A stretch of 64,000 nt of DNA from positions 9,442,246 through 9,506,245 of the forward strand of contig JASJYW010000026.1 in the NCBI GenBank assembly GCA_030386875.1, given 5' to 3'. This stretch comes from Morinoia aosen. Lineage: Eukaryota; Arthropoda; Malacostraca; Amphipoda; Talitridae. Numbering within the stretch: position 1 is the first letter of the stretch; every line of letters begins with the position of its first letter. The notes under the pieces were generated by a model. The model did no database searches and had not been told where the DNA came from. It saw only the letters and a program-made list of their open reading frames with translations. Below, piece by piece: positions 35,755 to 50,016 of this stretch. A program made the position numbers and the translations under genes.

Positions 35755-38700
35755 CGGCCTAGGAATGGCCCAAAACACGCATTTTAGCCCTGTCGACCTT
35801 GGAAACATCTAAATATGCACTTTCCGCCTATGTCGCCACGGGAAACAGCAAACGACGTGATTTTCACCGCATTCGGCCTAGGAACGGCCCAAAACACGCA
35901 TTTTAGCTCTGTCGACCGTGGAAACGGCTAAATATGCACCTTCCGCCTATGTCGCCTCGGGAAACAGCAAACGACGTGATTTTCACCGCATTCGGCCTAG
36001 GAATGGCCAAAAACACGCATTTTAGCCCTGTCGACCGTGGAATCGGCTATATATGCACTTTCCGCCTATGTCGCCACGGGAAACAGCAAACGACGTGATT
36101 TTCACCGCATTCGGCCTGGGAATGGCCAAAACACGCATTTTAGCTCTGTCGACCGTGGAATCGGCTAAATATGCACTTTTCGCCTATGTCGCCACGGGAA
36201 ACAGCAAACGACGTGATTTTCACCGCATTCGGCCTAGGAATGGCCCAAAACACGCATTTCAGCTCTGTCGATCGTGGAATCGGCTAAATATGCACTTTTC
36301 GCCTATGTCGCCACGGGAAACTGCAAACGACGTGATTTTCACCGCATTCGGCCTAGGAATGGCCCAAAAAACGCATTTTAGCTTTGTCGACCGTGGAATC
36401 GGTTAAATATGCACTTTCCGCCTATGTCGCCACGGGAAACAGCAAACGACGTGATTTTCACCGCATTCGGCCTAGGAATGGCCCAAAACACGCATTTTAG
36501 CTCTGTCGACCATGGAATCGGCTAAATATGCACTTTCCGCCTATGTCGCCACGGGAAACAGCAAACGACGTGATTTTCACTGCATTCGGCCTAGGAATGG
36601 CCAAAAACACGCATTTTAGCCCTGTCGACCGTGGAATCGGCTAAATATGCACTTTCCGCCTATGTCGCCACGGGAAACAGCAAACGACGTGATTTTCACC
36701 GCATTCGGCCTAGGAATGGCCAAAAACACGCATTTTAGCCCTGTCGACCGTGGAATCGGCTAAATATGCACTTTCCGCCTATGTCGCCACGGGAAACAGC
36801 AAACGACCTGATTTTCACCGCATTCGGCCTAGGAATGGCCCAAAACACGTATTTTAGCTCTGTCGACCGTGGAATCGGCTAAATATGCACTTTCCGCCTA
36901 TGTCGCCGCGAGAAACAGCAAACGACGTGATTTTCACCGCATTCGGCCTAGGAATGGCCCAAAACACGCATTTTAGCTCTGTCGATCGTGGAATCGGCTA
37001 AATATGCACTTTCCGCCTATGTCGCCACGGGAAACAGCAAACGACGTGGTTTTCACCGCATTCGGCCTAGGAATGGCCAAAACACGCATTTTAGCTCTGT
37101 CGACCGTGGAATCGGCTAAATATGCACTTTCCGCCTATGTCGCCACGGGAAACAGCAAACGACGTGATTTTCACCGCATTCGGCCTAGGAAATGCCCAAA
37201 ACACGCATTTTAGCTCTGTCGACCGTGGAATCGGCAAAATATGCACTTTCCACCTATGTCGCCACGGGAAACAGCAAACGACGTGATTTTCAACGCATTC
37301 GGCCTAGGAATGGCCCAAAACACGCATTTTAGCTCTGTCGACCGTGGAAACGGCTAAATATGCACTTTCCGCCTATGTCGCCACGGGAAACAGCAAACGA
37401 CGTGATTTTCACCGCATTCGGCCTAGGAATGGCCAAAAACACGCATTTTAGCCCTGTCGACCGTGGAATCGGCTAAATATGCACTTTCCGCCTATGTCGC
37501 CACGGGAAACAGCAAACGACGTGATTTTCACCGCATTCGGCCTAGGAATGGCCCAAAACACGCATGTTAGCTCTGTCGACCGTGGAATCGGCTAAATATG
37601 CACTTCCCGCCTATGTCGCCACGGGAAACAGCAAACGACGTGATTTTCACCGCATTCGGCCTAGGAATGGCCAAAAACACGCATTTTAGCCCTGTCGACC
37701 GTGGAATCGGCTAAATATGCACTTTCCGCCTATGTCGCCACGGGAAACAGCAAACGACGTGATTTTCACCGCATTCGGCCTGGGAATGGCACAAAACACG
37801 CATTTTAGCTCTGTCGACCGTGGAATCGGCTAAATATGCACTTTCCGCCTATGTCGCCGCGGGAAACAGCAAACGACGTGATTTTCAGCGCATTCGGCCT
37901 AGGAATGGCTCAAAACACGCATTTTAGCCCTGTCGACCGTGGAATCGGCTAAATATGCAATTTCCGCCTATGTCGCCACGGTTAACAGCAAACGACGTGA
38001 TTTTCACCGCATTCGGCCTAGGAATGGCCCAAAACACGCATTTTAGCTCTGTCGACCGTGGAAACGGCTAAAAATGCACTTTCCGCCTATGTCGCCACGG
38101 GAAACAGCAAACGACGTGATTTTCAACGCATTCGGCCTAGGAATGGCCCAAAACACGCATTTTAGCTCTGTCGACCGTGGAATCGGCTAAATATGCACTT
38201 TCCGCCTATGTCGCCACGGGAAACAGCAAACGACGTGATTTTCACCGCATTCGGCCCAGGAATGGCCCAAAACACGCATTTTAGCACCGTCGACCGTGGA
38301 ATCGGCTGAATATGCACTTCCCGCCTATGTCGCCACGGGAAACAGCAAACGACGTGATTTTCACCGCATTCGGCCTATGAATGGCCCAAAACACGCATTT
38401 TAGCTCTGTCGACCGTGGAAACGGCTAAATATGCACTTTCTGCCTATGTCGTCACGGGAAACAACAAACGACGTGATTTTCACCGCTTTCGGCCTAGGAA
38501 TGGCCAAAAACACGCATTTTAGCACTGTCGACAGTGGAATCGGCTAAATATGCACTTTCCGCCTATGTCGCCATGGGAAACAGCAAACGACGTGATTTTC
38601 ACCGCATTCGGCCTAGGAATGGCCCAAAACACGCATTTTAGCTCTGTCGATCGTGGAATCGGCTAAATATGCACTTTCCGCCTATGTCGCCACGGGAAAC

Positions 38701-41700
38701 AGCAAACGACGTGGTTTTCACCGCATTCGGCCTAGGAATGGCCCAAAACAAGCATTTTAGCTCTGTTGACCGTGGAATCGGCTAAATATGCACTTTCCGC
38801 CTATGTCGCCACGGGAAACCGCAAATGACGTGATTTTCACCGCATTCGGCCTAGGAATAGCCCAAAACACGCATTTTAGCTCTGTCGACCGTGGAAACGG
38901 CTAAATATGCACTTTCCCCCAATGTCGCCACGGGAAACAGCTAACGACGTGATTTTCACCGCATTCGGCCTAGGAATGGCCAAAAACACGCATTTTAGCC
39001 CTGTCGACCGTGAAATCGGATAAATATGCACTTTCCGCCTATGTCGCCACGGGAAACAGCAAACGACGTGATTTTCACCGCATTCGGCCTAGGAATGGCC
39101 CAAAACACGCATTTTAGGTCTGTCGACCGTGGAATCGGCTATATATGCACTTCCCGCCTATGTCGCCACGGGAAACAGCAAACGACGTGATTTTCACCGC
39201 ATTCGGCCTAGGAATGGCCCAAAACACGCATTTTAGCTCTGTCGACCGTGGAATGGGCTAAATATGCACTTTCCGCCTATGTCGCCACGGGAAACAGCAA
39301 ACGTGATTTTCACCGCATTCGGCCTAGGAATGGCCATAAACACGCATTTTAGCCCTGTCGACCGTGGAATCGGCTAAATATGCACTTTCCGCCTATGTCG
39401 CCACGGGAAACAGCAAACGACGTGATTTTCACCGCATTCGGCCTAAGAATGGCCCAAAACACGCATTTTAGCTTTGTCGACCGTGGAAAAGTGCTAAATA
39501 TGCACTTTCCGCCTATGTCGCCACGGGAAACAGCAAACGACGTGATTTTCACCGCATTCGGCCTAGGAATGGCCAAAAACACGCATTTTAGCTCTGTCGA
39601 CCGTGGAAAAGGCTATATATGCACTTTCCGCCTGTGTCGCCACGTGAAACAGCAAACGACGTGATTTTCTCCGCATTCGGCCTAGAAATGGCCCAGAACA
39701 CGCATTTTAGCTCTGTCGACCGTGGAAACGTCTAAATATGCACTTTCCGCCTATGTCGCCACGGGAAACAGCAAACGACGTGATTTTCACCGCATTCGGC
39801 CTAGGAATGGCCAAAAACACGCATTTTAGCCCTGTCGACCGTGGAATCGGCTAAATATGCACTTTCCGCCTATGTCGCCACGGGAAACAGCAAACGACGT
39901 GATTTTCACCGCATTCGGCCTAGGAATGGCCCAAAACACGCATTTTAGGTCCGTCGACCGTGGAATCGGCTATATATGCACTTTCCGCCTATGTCGCCAC
40001 GGGAAACAGCAAACGACGTGATTTTCACCGCATTCGGCCTAGGAATGGCTCAAAACACGCATTTTAGCTCTGTCGACCGTGGAATCGGGTAAATATGCAC
40101 TTTCCGCCTATGTCGCCACGGGAAACAGCAAACGTGATTTTCACCGCATTCGGCCTAGGAATGGCCAAAAACACGCATTTTAGCCCTGTCGACCGTGGAA
40201 TCGGCTAAATATGCACTTTCCGCCTATGTCGCCACGGGAAACAGCAAACGACGTGATTTTCACCGCATTCGGCCTAGGAATGGCCCAAAACACGCATTTT
40301 AGGTCCGTCGACCGTGGAATCGGCTATATATGCACTTTCCGCCTATGTCGCCACGGGAAACAGCAAACGACGTGATTTTCACCGCATTCGGCCTAGGAAT
40401 GGCTCAAAACACGCATTTTAGCTCTGTCGACCGTGGAATCGGGTAAATATGCACTTTCCGCCTATGTCGCCACGGGAAACAGCAAACGTGATTTTCACCG
40501 CATTCGGCCTAGGAATGGCCAAAAACACGCATTTTAGCCCTGTCGACCGTGGAATCGGCTAAATATGCACTTTCCGCCTATGTCGCCAGGGGAAACAGCA
40601 AACGACGTGATTTTCACCGCATTCGGCCTAAGAATGGCCCAAAACACGCATTTTAGCTTTGTCGACCGTGGAAAAGTGCTAAATATGCACTTTCCGCCTA
40701 TGTCGCCACGGGAAACAGCAAACGACGTGATTTTCACCGCATTCGGCCTAGGAATGGCCAAAAACACGCATTTTAGCTCTGTCGACCGTGGAAAAGGCTA
40801 TATATGCACTTTCTGCCTATGTCGCCACGGGAAACAACAAACGACGTGATTTTCACCGCATTCGGCCTAGGAATGGCCAAAAACACGCATTTTAGCCCTG
40901 TCGACCGTGGAATCGGCTAAATATGCACTTTCCGCCTATGTCGCCATGGGAAACAGCAAACGACGTGATTTTCACCGCATTCGGCCTAGGAATGGCCCAA
41001 AACACGCATTTTAGCTCTGTCGATCGTGGAATCGGCTAAATATGCACTTTCCGCCTATGTCGCCACGGGAACTAGCAAACGACGTGGTTTTCACCGCATT
41101 CGGCCTAGGAATGGCCCAAAATACGCATTTTAGCTCTGTCGACCGTGGAATCGGCTAAATATGCACTTTCCGCCTATGTCGCCACGGGAAACAGCAAACG
41201 ACGTGATTTTCACCGCATTCGGCCTAGGAATGGCCAAAAACACGCATTTTAGCCCTGTCGACCGTGGGATCGGCTAAATATGCACTTTCCGCCTATGTCG
41301 CCACGGGAAACAGCAAACGACGTGATTTTCACCGCATTCGGCCTAGGAATGGCCCAAAACACGCATTTTAGGTCCGTCGACCGTGGAATCGGCTATATAT
41401 GCACTTTCCGCCTATGTCGCCACGGGAAACAGCAAACGACGTGATTTTCACCGCATTCGGGCTAGGAATGGCTCAATACACGCATTTTAGCTCTGTCGAC
41501 CGTGGAATCGGGTAAATATGCACTTTCCGCCTATGTCGCCACGGGAAACAGCAAACGTGATTTTCACCGCATTCGGCCTAGGAATGGCCAAAAACACGCA
41601 TTTTAGCCCTGTCGACCGTGGAATCGGCTAAATATGCACTTTCCGCCTATGTCGCCAGGGGAAACAGCAAACGACGTGATTTTCACCGCATTCGGCCTAA

Positions 41701-44329
41701 GAATGGCTCAAAACACGCATTTTAGCCCTGTCGACCGTGGAAAAGTGCTAAATATGCACTTTCCGCCTATGTCGCCACGGGAAACAGCAAACGACGTGAT
41801 TTTCACCGCATTCGGCCTAGGAATGGCCCAAAACACGCATTTTAGGTCCGTCGACCGTGGAATCGGCTATATATGCACTTTCCGCCTATGTCGCCACGGG
41901 AAACAGCAAACGACGTGATTTTCACCGCATTCGGCCTAGGAATGGCTCAAAACACGCATTTTAGCTCTGTCGACCGTGGAATCGGGTAAGTATGCACTTT
42001 CCGCCTATGTCGCCACGGGAAACAGCAAACGTGATTTTCACCGCATTCGGCCTAGCAATGGCCAAAATACGCATTTTAGCCCTGTCGACCGTGGAATCGG
42101 CTAAATATGCACTTTCCGCCTATGTCGCCAGGGGAAAACAGCAAACGACGTGATTTTAACCGCATTCGGCCTAAGAATGGCCCAAAACACGCATTTTAGC
42201 TTTGTCGACCGTGGAAAAGTGCTAAATATGCACTTTCCGCCTATGTCGCCACGGGAAACAGCAAACGACGTGATTTTCACCGCATTCGGCCTAGGAATGG
42301 CCAAAAACACGCATTTTAGCTCTGTCGACCGTGGAAAAGGCTATATATGCACTTTCCGCCTGTGTCGCCACGTGAAACAGCAAACGACGTGATTTTCACC
42401 GCATTCGGCCTAGGAATGGCCCAAAACACGCATTTTAGCTCTGTCGACCGTGGAAACGTCTAAATATGCACTTTCCGCCTATGTCGCCACGGGAAACAGC
42501 AAACGACGTGATTTTCACCGCATTCGGCCTAGGAATGGCCAAAAACACGCATTTTAGCCCTGTCGACCGTGGAATCGGCTGTATATGCACTTTCCGCCTA
42601 TGTCGCCACGGGAAACAGCAAACGACGTGATTTTCACCGCATTCGGCCTAGGAATGGCCAAAACACGCATTTTAGGTCCGTCGACCGTGGAATCGGCTAT
42701 ATATGCACTTTCCGCCTATGTCGCCACGGGAAACAGCAAACGACGTGATTTTCACCGCATTCGGCCTAGGAATGGCTCAAAACACGCATTTTAGCTCTGT
42801 CGACCGTGGAATCGGGTGAATATGCACTTTCCGCCTATGTCGCCACGGGAAACAGCAAACGTGATTTTTACCGCATTCGGCCTAGGAATGGCCAAAAACA
42901 CGCATTTTAGCCCTGTCGACCGTGGAATCGGCTAAATATGCACTTTCCGCCTATGTCGCCAGGGGAAACAGCAAACGACGTGATTTTCACCGCATTCGGC
43001 CTAAGAATGGCCCAAAACACGCATTTTAACCCTGTCGACCGTGGAAAAGTGCTAAATATGCACTTTCCGCCTATGTCGCCACGGGAAACAGCAAACGACG
43101 TGATTTTCACCGCATTCGGCCTAGGAATGGCCCAAAACACGCATTTTAGGTCCGTCGACCGTGGAATCGGCTATATATGCACTTTCCGCCTATGTCGCCA
43201 CGGGAAACAGCAAACGACGTGATTTTCACCGCATTCGGCCTAGGAATGGCTCAAAACACGCATTTTAGCTCTGTCGACCGTGGAATCGGGTAAATATGCA
43301 CTTTCCGCCTATGTCGCCACGGGAAACAGCAAACGTGATTTTCACCGCATTCGGCCTAGGAATGGCCAAAAACACGCATTTTAGCCCTGTCGACCGTGGA
43401 ATCGGCTAAATATGCACTTTCCGCCTATGTCGCCAGGGGAAACAGCAAACGACGTGATTTTCACCGCATTCGGCCTAAGAATGGCCCAAAACACGCATTT
43501 TAGCTTTGTCGACCGTGGAAAAGTGCTAAATATGCACTTTCCGCCTATGTCGCCACGGGAAACAGCAAACGACGTGATTTTCACCGCATTCGGCCTAGGA
43601 ATGGCCAAAAACACGCATTTTAGCTCTGTCGACCGTGGAAAAGGCTATATATGCACTTTCCGCCTGTGTCGCCACGTGAAACAGCAAACGACGTGAGTTT
43701 CACCGCATTCGGCCTAGGAATGGCCCAAAACACGCATTTTAGGTCCGTCGACCGTGGAATCGGCTATATATGCACTTTCCGCCTATGTCGCAACGGGAAA
43801 CAGCAAACGACGTGATTTTCACCGCATTCGGCCTAGGAATGGCTCAAAACACGCATTTTAGCTCTGTCGACCGTGGAATCGGGTAAATATGCACTTTCCG
43901 CCTATGTCGCCACGGGAAACAGCAAACGTGATTTTCACCGCATTCGACATAGGAATGGCCAAAAACACGCATTTTAGCCCTGTCGACCGTGGAATCGGCT
44001 AAATATGCACTTTCCGCCTATGTCGCCAGGGGAAACAGCAAACGACGTGATTTTCACCGCATTCGGCCTAAGAATGGCCCAAAACACGCATTTTAGCTTT
44101 GTCGACCGTGGAAAAGTGCTAAATATGCACTTTCCGCCTATGTCGCCACGGGAAACAGCAAACGACGTGATTTTCACCGCATTCGGCCTAGGAATGGCTC
44201 AAAACACGCATTTTAGCTCTGTCGACCGTGGAATGGGCTAAATATGCACTTTCCGCCTATGTCGCCACGGGAAACAGCAAACGTGATTTTCACCGCATTC
44301 GGCCTAGGAATGGCCATAAACACGCATTT
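35755..44329 (+). repeat. 119-bp satellite array C, forward orientation (about 72 monomers), higher-order organised
   Basis: It resumes the array interrupted by copy 2. From about 39.3 kb it shows a mosaic higher-order structure: a 3-base-deleted monomer (GCAAACGTGATT instead of GCAAACGACGTGATT), a GGAAAAGTGCTAAATATG monomer and a TTTTAGGTCCGTCGACC monomer recur together at spacings of about 3, 4, 5, 7, 9 and 10 monomers. Ends at a gap. No gene. Confidence 0.98.
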
Positions 44330-44829
44330 NNNNNNNNNNNNNNNNNNNNNNNNNNNNNNNNNNNNNNNNNNNNNNNNNNNNNNNNNNNNNNNNNNNNNNN
44401 NNNNNNNNNNNNNNNNNNNNNNNNNNNNNNNNNNNNNNNNNNNNNNNNNNNNNNNNNNNNNNNNNNNNNNNNNNNNNNNNNNNNNNNNNNNNNNNNNNNN
44501 NNNNNNNNNNNNNNNNNNNNNNNNNNNNNNNNNNNNNNNNNNNNNNNNNNNNNNNNNNNNNNNNNNNNNNNNNNNNNNNNNNNNNNNNNNNNNNNNNNNN
44601 NNNNNNNNNNNNNNNNNNNNNNNNNNNNNNNNNNNNNNNNNNNNNNNNNNNNNNNNNNNNNNNNNNNNNNNNNNNNNNNNNNNNNNNNNNNNNNNNNNNN
44701 NNNNNNNNNNNNNNNNNNNNNNNNNNNNNNNNNNNNNNNNNNNNNNNNNNNNNNNNNNNNNNNNNNNNNNNNNNNNNNNNNNNNNNNNNNNNNNNNNNNN
44801 NNNNNNNNNNNNNNNNNNNNNNNNNNNNN
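44330..44829. other. Assembly gap, 500 N
   Basis: Exactly 500 N, a placeholder. Satellite is forward on the left and reversed on the right, so the join orientation is uncertain. Confidence 0.99.
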
Positions 44830-47800
44830 GGGCTAAATGCGTGTTTTTGGCCAATCAGGCGCAATGCTGTGAAAATCACGTCGTTTGCTGTTTCCCGTGG
44901 CGACATAGGCGGAAAGTGCATATTTAGCCGACTGCACGGTCGACAGAGCTAAAATGCGTGTTTTGGGCCATTTCTAGGCCGAATGCGGTGGAAATCACGT
45001 CGTTTGCTGTTCCCGTGGCGACATAGGCGGAAGTGCATATTTAGCCGATTCCACGGTCGACAGAGCTAAAATGCGTGTTTTGGGCCATTCCTAGGCCGAA
45101 TGCGGTGAAAATCACGTCGTTTGCTGTTTCCCGTGGCGACATAGGCGGAAGTGCATATTTAGCCGATTCCACGTCGACAGAGCTAAAATGCGTGTTTTGG
45201 GCCATTCCTAGGCCGAATGCTGTGAAAATCACGTCGTTTGCTGTTTCCCGTGGCGACATAGGCGGAAAGTGCATATTTAGCCGACTGCACGGTCGACAGA
45301 GCTAAAATGCGTGTTTTGGGCCATTTCTAGGCCAAATGCGGTGGAAATCACGTCGTTTGCTGTTTCCCGTGGCGACATAGGTGGAAAGTGCATATTTAGC
45401 CGATTCCACGGTCGACAGAGCTAAAATGCGTGTTTTGGGCCATTCCTAGGCCGAATGCGGTGAAATCACGTCGTTTGCTGTTTCCCGTGGCGACATAGGC
45501 GGAAAGTGCATATTTAGCCGATTCCACGGTCGACAGAGCTAAATGCGTGTTTTGGGCCATTCCTAGGCCGAATGCCGTGAAAATCAGTCGTTTGCTGTTT
45601 CCCGTGGCGACATAGGCGGAAAGTGCATATTTAGCCGATTCCACGGTCGACAGAGATAAAATGCGTGTTTTGGGCCATTCCTAGGCCGAATGCGGTGAAA
45701 ATCACGTCGTTTGCTGTTTCCCGTGGCGACATAGGCGGAAAGTGCATATTTAGCCGATTCCACGGTCGACAGAACTAAAATGCGTGTTTTGGGCCATTCG
45801 TAGGCCGAATGCGGTGAAAATCACGTCGTTTGCTGTTTCCCGTGGCGACATAGGCGGAAAGTGCATATTTAGCCGTTTCCACGGTCGACAGAGCTAAATG
45901 GCTGTTTTGGGCCATTCCTAGGCCGAATGCGGTGAAAATCACGTCGTTTGCTGTTTCCCGTGGCGACATAGGCGGAAGTGCATATTTAGCCGTTTCCACG
46001 GTCGACAGAGCTAAAATGCGTGTTTTGGGCCATTCCTAGGCGAATGCGGTGAAAATCACGTCGTTTGCTTTTTCCCGTGGCGACATAGGCGGAACGTGCA
46101 TATTTAGCGATTCCACGGTCGACAGGGCTAAAATGCGTGTTTTTGGCCATTCCTAGGCCGAATGCGTGAGAAATCACGTCGTTTGCTGTTTCCCGTGGCG
46201 ACATAGGCGGAAAGTGCATAATTCAGCCGATCCACGGTCGACAGGGCTAAAATGCGTGTTTTTTGGCCATTCCTGGGCCGAATGCGGTGAAAATCACGTG
46301 CTTTGCTGTTTCCCGTGGCGACATAGGCGGAAAGTGCATATTTCGCCGTTTCCACGGTCGACAGAGCTAAATGCGTGTTTTGGGCCATTCCTAGGCCGAA
46401 TGCGGTGAAAATCACGTCGTTTGCTGTTTCCCGTGGCGATTAGGCGGGAAGTGCATATATAGCCGTTTCCACGGTCGACAGAGCTAAAATGCGTGTTTTG
46501 GGCCATTCCTAGGCCGAATGCGGTGAAAATCACGTCGTTTGCTGTTTCCCGTGGCGACATAGGCGGAAGTTCATATTTAGCCGTTTCACGGTCGACAGAG
46601 CTAAAATGCGTGTTTTGGGCCATTCCTAGGCCGAACGCGGTGAAATCACGTCGTTTGCTGTTTCCGCGTGGGCGACATAGGCGAAGTGCATATTTAGCCG
46701 ATTCCACGGTCGACAGGGCTAAAATGCGTGTTTTTGGCCATTCCTAGGCCGAATGCTGTGAAAATCACGTCGTTTGCTGTTTCCGTGGCGACATAGGCGG
46801 AAAGTGCATATTTAGCCGACTGCACGGTCGACAGAGCTAAATGCGTGTTTTGGGCCATTTCTAGGCCGAATGCGGTGGAAATCACGTCGTTTGCTGTTTC
46901 CCGTGGCGACATAGGCGGAAAGTGCATATTTAGCCGATTCCACGGTCGACAGAGCTAAATGCGTGTTTTGGGCCATTCCTAGGCCGAATGCGGTGAAAAT
47001 CACGTCGTTTGCTGTTTCCGTGGCCGACATAGGCGGAAAGTGCATATTTAGCCGATTCACGGTCGACAGAGCTAAAATGCGTGTTTTGGGCCATTCCTAG
47101 GCCGGATGTGGTGAAAATCACGTCGTTTGCTGTTTCCTGGGGCGACATAGGCGGAAGTGCATATTTAGCCGATTCCACGGTCGACAGGGCTAAAATGCGT
47201 GTTTTTGGCCATTCCTAGGCCGAATGCGGTGCAAATCACGTCGTTTGCTGTTTCCCCGTGGCGAAATAGGCGGAAAGTGCATATAGCCGTTTCCACGGTC
47301 GACAGAGCTAAAATGCGTGTTTTGGGCCATTCCTAGGCCGAATGCGGTGAAAATCACGTCGTTTGCTGTTTCCGTGGCGACATAGGCGGAAAGTGCATAT
47401 TTAGCCGATTCCACGGTCGACAGGGCTAAAATGCGTGTTTTTGGCCATTCCTAGGCCGAATGCGATGAAAATCACGTCGTCGCTGCTGTTTCCCGTGGCG
47501 ACATAGGCGGAAAGTGCATATTTAGCCGTTTCCACGGTCGACAGAGCTAAATGCGTGTTTTGGGCCATTCCTAGGCCGAATGCGGTGAAAATCACGTCGT
47601 TTGCTGTTTCCCGTGGCGACATAGGCGGAAAGTGCATATTTAGCCGATTCCACGGTCGACAGAGCTAAAATGCGTGTTTTGGGCCATTCCTAGGCCGAAT
47701 GCGGTGAAAATCACGTCGTTTGCTGTTTCCCGTGGCGACATAGCGGGAAAGTGCATATTTAGCCGATTCCACGGTCGACAGAGCTAAAATGCGTGTTTTG

Positions 47801-48333
47801 GGCCATTCCTAGGCCGAATGCGGTGCAAATCACGTCGTTTGCTGTTTCCCGTGGCGACATAGGCGGAAAGTGCATATTTAGCCGTTTCCACGGTCGACAG
47901 AGCTAAAATGCGTGTTTTGGGCCATTCCTAGGCCGAATGCGGTGCAAATCACATCGTTTGCTGTTTCCCGTGGCGACATAGGCGGAAAGTGCATATTTAG
48001 CCGATTCCCACGGTCGACAGAGCTAAAATGCGTGTTTTGGGCCATTCCTAGGCCGAATGCGGTGAAAATCACGTCGTTTGCTGTTTCCCGTGGCGACATA
48101 GGCGGAAAGTGCATATATAGCCGTTTCCACGGTCGACAGAGCTAAAATACGTGTTTTGGGCCATTCCTAGGCCGAAAGCGGTGAAAATCACGTCGTTTGC
48201 CGTTTCCCGTGGCGACATAGGCGGAAAGTGCATATTAGCCGTTTCCACGGTCGACAGAGCTAAAATGCGTGTTTTAGGCCATTCCTAGGCCGAATGCGGT
48301 GAAAATCACGTTGTTTGCTGTTTCCCGAGGCGA
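44830..48333 (-). repeat. 119-bp satellite array D, reversed (about 30 monomers), error-rich
   Basis: Same monomer on the minus strand. Many single-base losses at homopolymers (GGAAGTGC for GGAAAGTGC, TTTCCGTGG for TTTCCCGTGG, GCTAAATGCG for GCTAAAATGCG) are concentrated here, and the first 50 bases after the gap are garbled. This looks like unpolished long-read sequence. It is interrupted by copy 3 at 48333. Confidence 0.95.
48330..48333 (-). other. Target-site duplication of copy 3 (GCGA), left side
   Basis: GCGA before 48334 and GCGA at 58188-58191 after the element; the intact monomer has it once (CCGTGGCGACATAGG). Confidence 0.92.
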
Positions 48334-48652
48334 TGTTCCGGCCCTTTCAGTATTAGGTCGTAACCAAACGCGAATGAGGTTCGGGAGTGAATCAGATGCA
48401 GTAACGTGGTTATCCTTTATTGTTACTTCAGAGTTGACACAGGCTTCGTAATTGGTAGAGAATCTTTAGATCGGAAGGTAATCTCGTTACTTCTATAGCG
48501 CATCTGTGATCTCTACAGATGCTTTCTCGACAGCCGAGCTTCTGCTACTGAACAGCGACGCTTCTGTTTGTAATGCGACCTCTACGGCAAACCACCTCTA
48601 ATGAACGTCGATGTCTCTTGCCGAGTCTATTTATATGCTCGGCGGGCGCACA
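48334..48652 (-). repeat. 3' LTR of copy 3 (319 bp)
   Basis: On the minus strand TGTGCGCCC...GGAACA. Identical by eye to the 5' LTR. Confidence 0.97.
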
Positions 48653-49689
48653 TAATGCTCCCCCCATACTAAAATTCTTTATGACAATAAAAATTTTAAA
48701 CGTTATTCAAGTAACTTTGATTTTCCCTTGACTATCAATTAATCTTACAATCCGTCAAGTCAATTCGAACAGATCAGAACGTATGACACACTAAAGGCTT
48801 CCGAATAATGAACGGAGGTACGCAGGTATGGCTTTTTCTGTCTTTAGCAAAGCACAAAGGCAACAAAATTCAACGGCAATCCTACTTATCGTTAACATTA
48901 TTTTAGTGTCAATATTATTTTTAGTGTCAATTCAATACTAGATTTATGACCCAAAATCAACCAAATAATCACTCTACGCACTTAGCTCAAACAATTTGTT
49001 CTTTCATTATCAAGTTATTTATCAATTGATTCTTAGAATTCTTGGATACTCCAGATATTTCGGATACAAATGGATACACCACACAATTTTATTAACATAT
49101 CAAAATATCAAAATCAAACATCAAAACGCGTACTTAATAAATCCTTTCCATAAGGTACACTTTCTCGAACAAACTGGACACCTACCGTCAGATCGAGAAC
49201 AAAATTTTTATTTTGGATTAACATATTAACATATTTCGAGAACAGAATTTTCAATGTAATTGGAAAAAAAGAAAAATCCATCATAAGACTATGTTACATA
49301 AAAATATAGAAAAGAGGTTTAAATGCGCAAAACAGTACATTACATTACCACAATTGGCAAGGTAAAAGTAGAATAGGACTCAAATCGTCCTACGATTTAA
49401 ATTAACATATTCCAATTCAACTAAACTACAAGCGTGCAATTTGGTTTTGTTTATTCGCAATATAGTACTTCGTCTCAATACTTCACGTGAATACATGAAC
49501 AAAATAATCTATAAAATATAAATACATAATCCGTATATAATAGAGATTTTTTTCCGTATAAAATAGAATTAATCTAAGACAATATATTCTAAAAGAAGTT
49601 TCGAGGAACACCCTTGGAGATGAAAACTCAGCGTTTAGGTACATGTGTTTTGTTATGTTAATATGAATGTAGAAATTAGCGTTGTAGTG
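48653..49689 (-). other. 3' non-coding region of copy 3 with polypurine tract
   Basis: AT-rich and homologous to 34413-35436. On the coding strand GGGGGGAG (48658-48665) followed by CATTA (48653-48657) precedes the LTR; the G-run is the probable plus-strand primer. No supported gene. Confidence 0.62.
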
Positions 49690-50016
49690 TTAAGCGCTAA
49701 CTTGAGGTGGAAGTGCAACTATTTGCCTAGGACTATTACTGATCTCTTTCCAAGCAGATCGACGCAAAGCTACGTCCTCTCCGCTTAGTCGTCCCACGAC
49801 TTTGTTGAGATCTCGTTTAATGTAAATAACCATTACGGTAATTATAATTGTGATTACTGTGTAAAGGAGCAACATTATGTCACTCAATCGATCAGGGATG
49901 AGGTCGACTGTCGTCTCCTCTGTGTGGCGGATTAGTTCATCCGATATTTGACCATTATTTGCCTTAATGGCAGTTAAAATGGTGTCAACATTAAGGTTGG
50001 ACACCTTATTTCCCAT
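49690..50016 (-). CDS. ORF4, small putatively myristoylated single-pass membrane protein, copy 3
   Basis: 108 residues from ATG 50016, starting MGNKVSNLNVD like its homologue at 34086-34412. The membrane segment (core VITIIITVMVIYI) and basic tail are kept. Amino-acid differences from copy 2 are two Arg-to-neutral changes and two Ile-to-Val changes, against about nine silent ones. The frame is open although pol of the same copy is broken. Confidence 0.72.
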   Translation of the reverse strand: MGNKVSNLNVDTILTAIKANNGQISDELIRHTEETTVDLIPDRLSDIMLLLYTVITIIITVMVIYIKRDLNKVVGRLSGEDVALRRSAWKEISNSPRQIVALPPQVSA

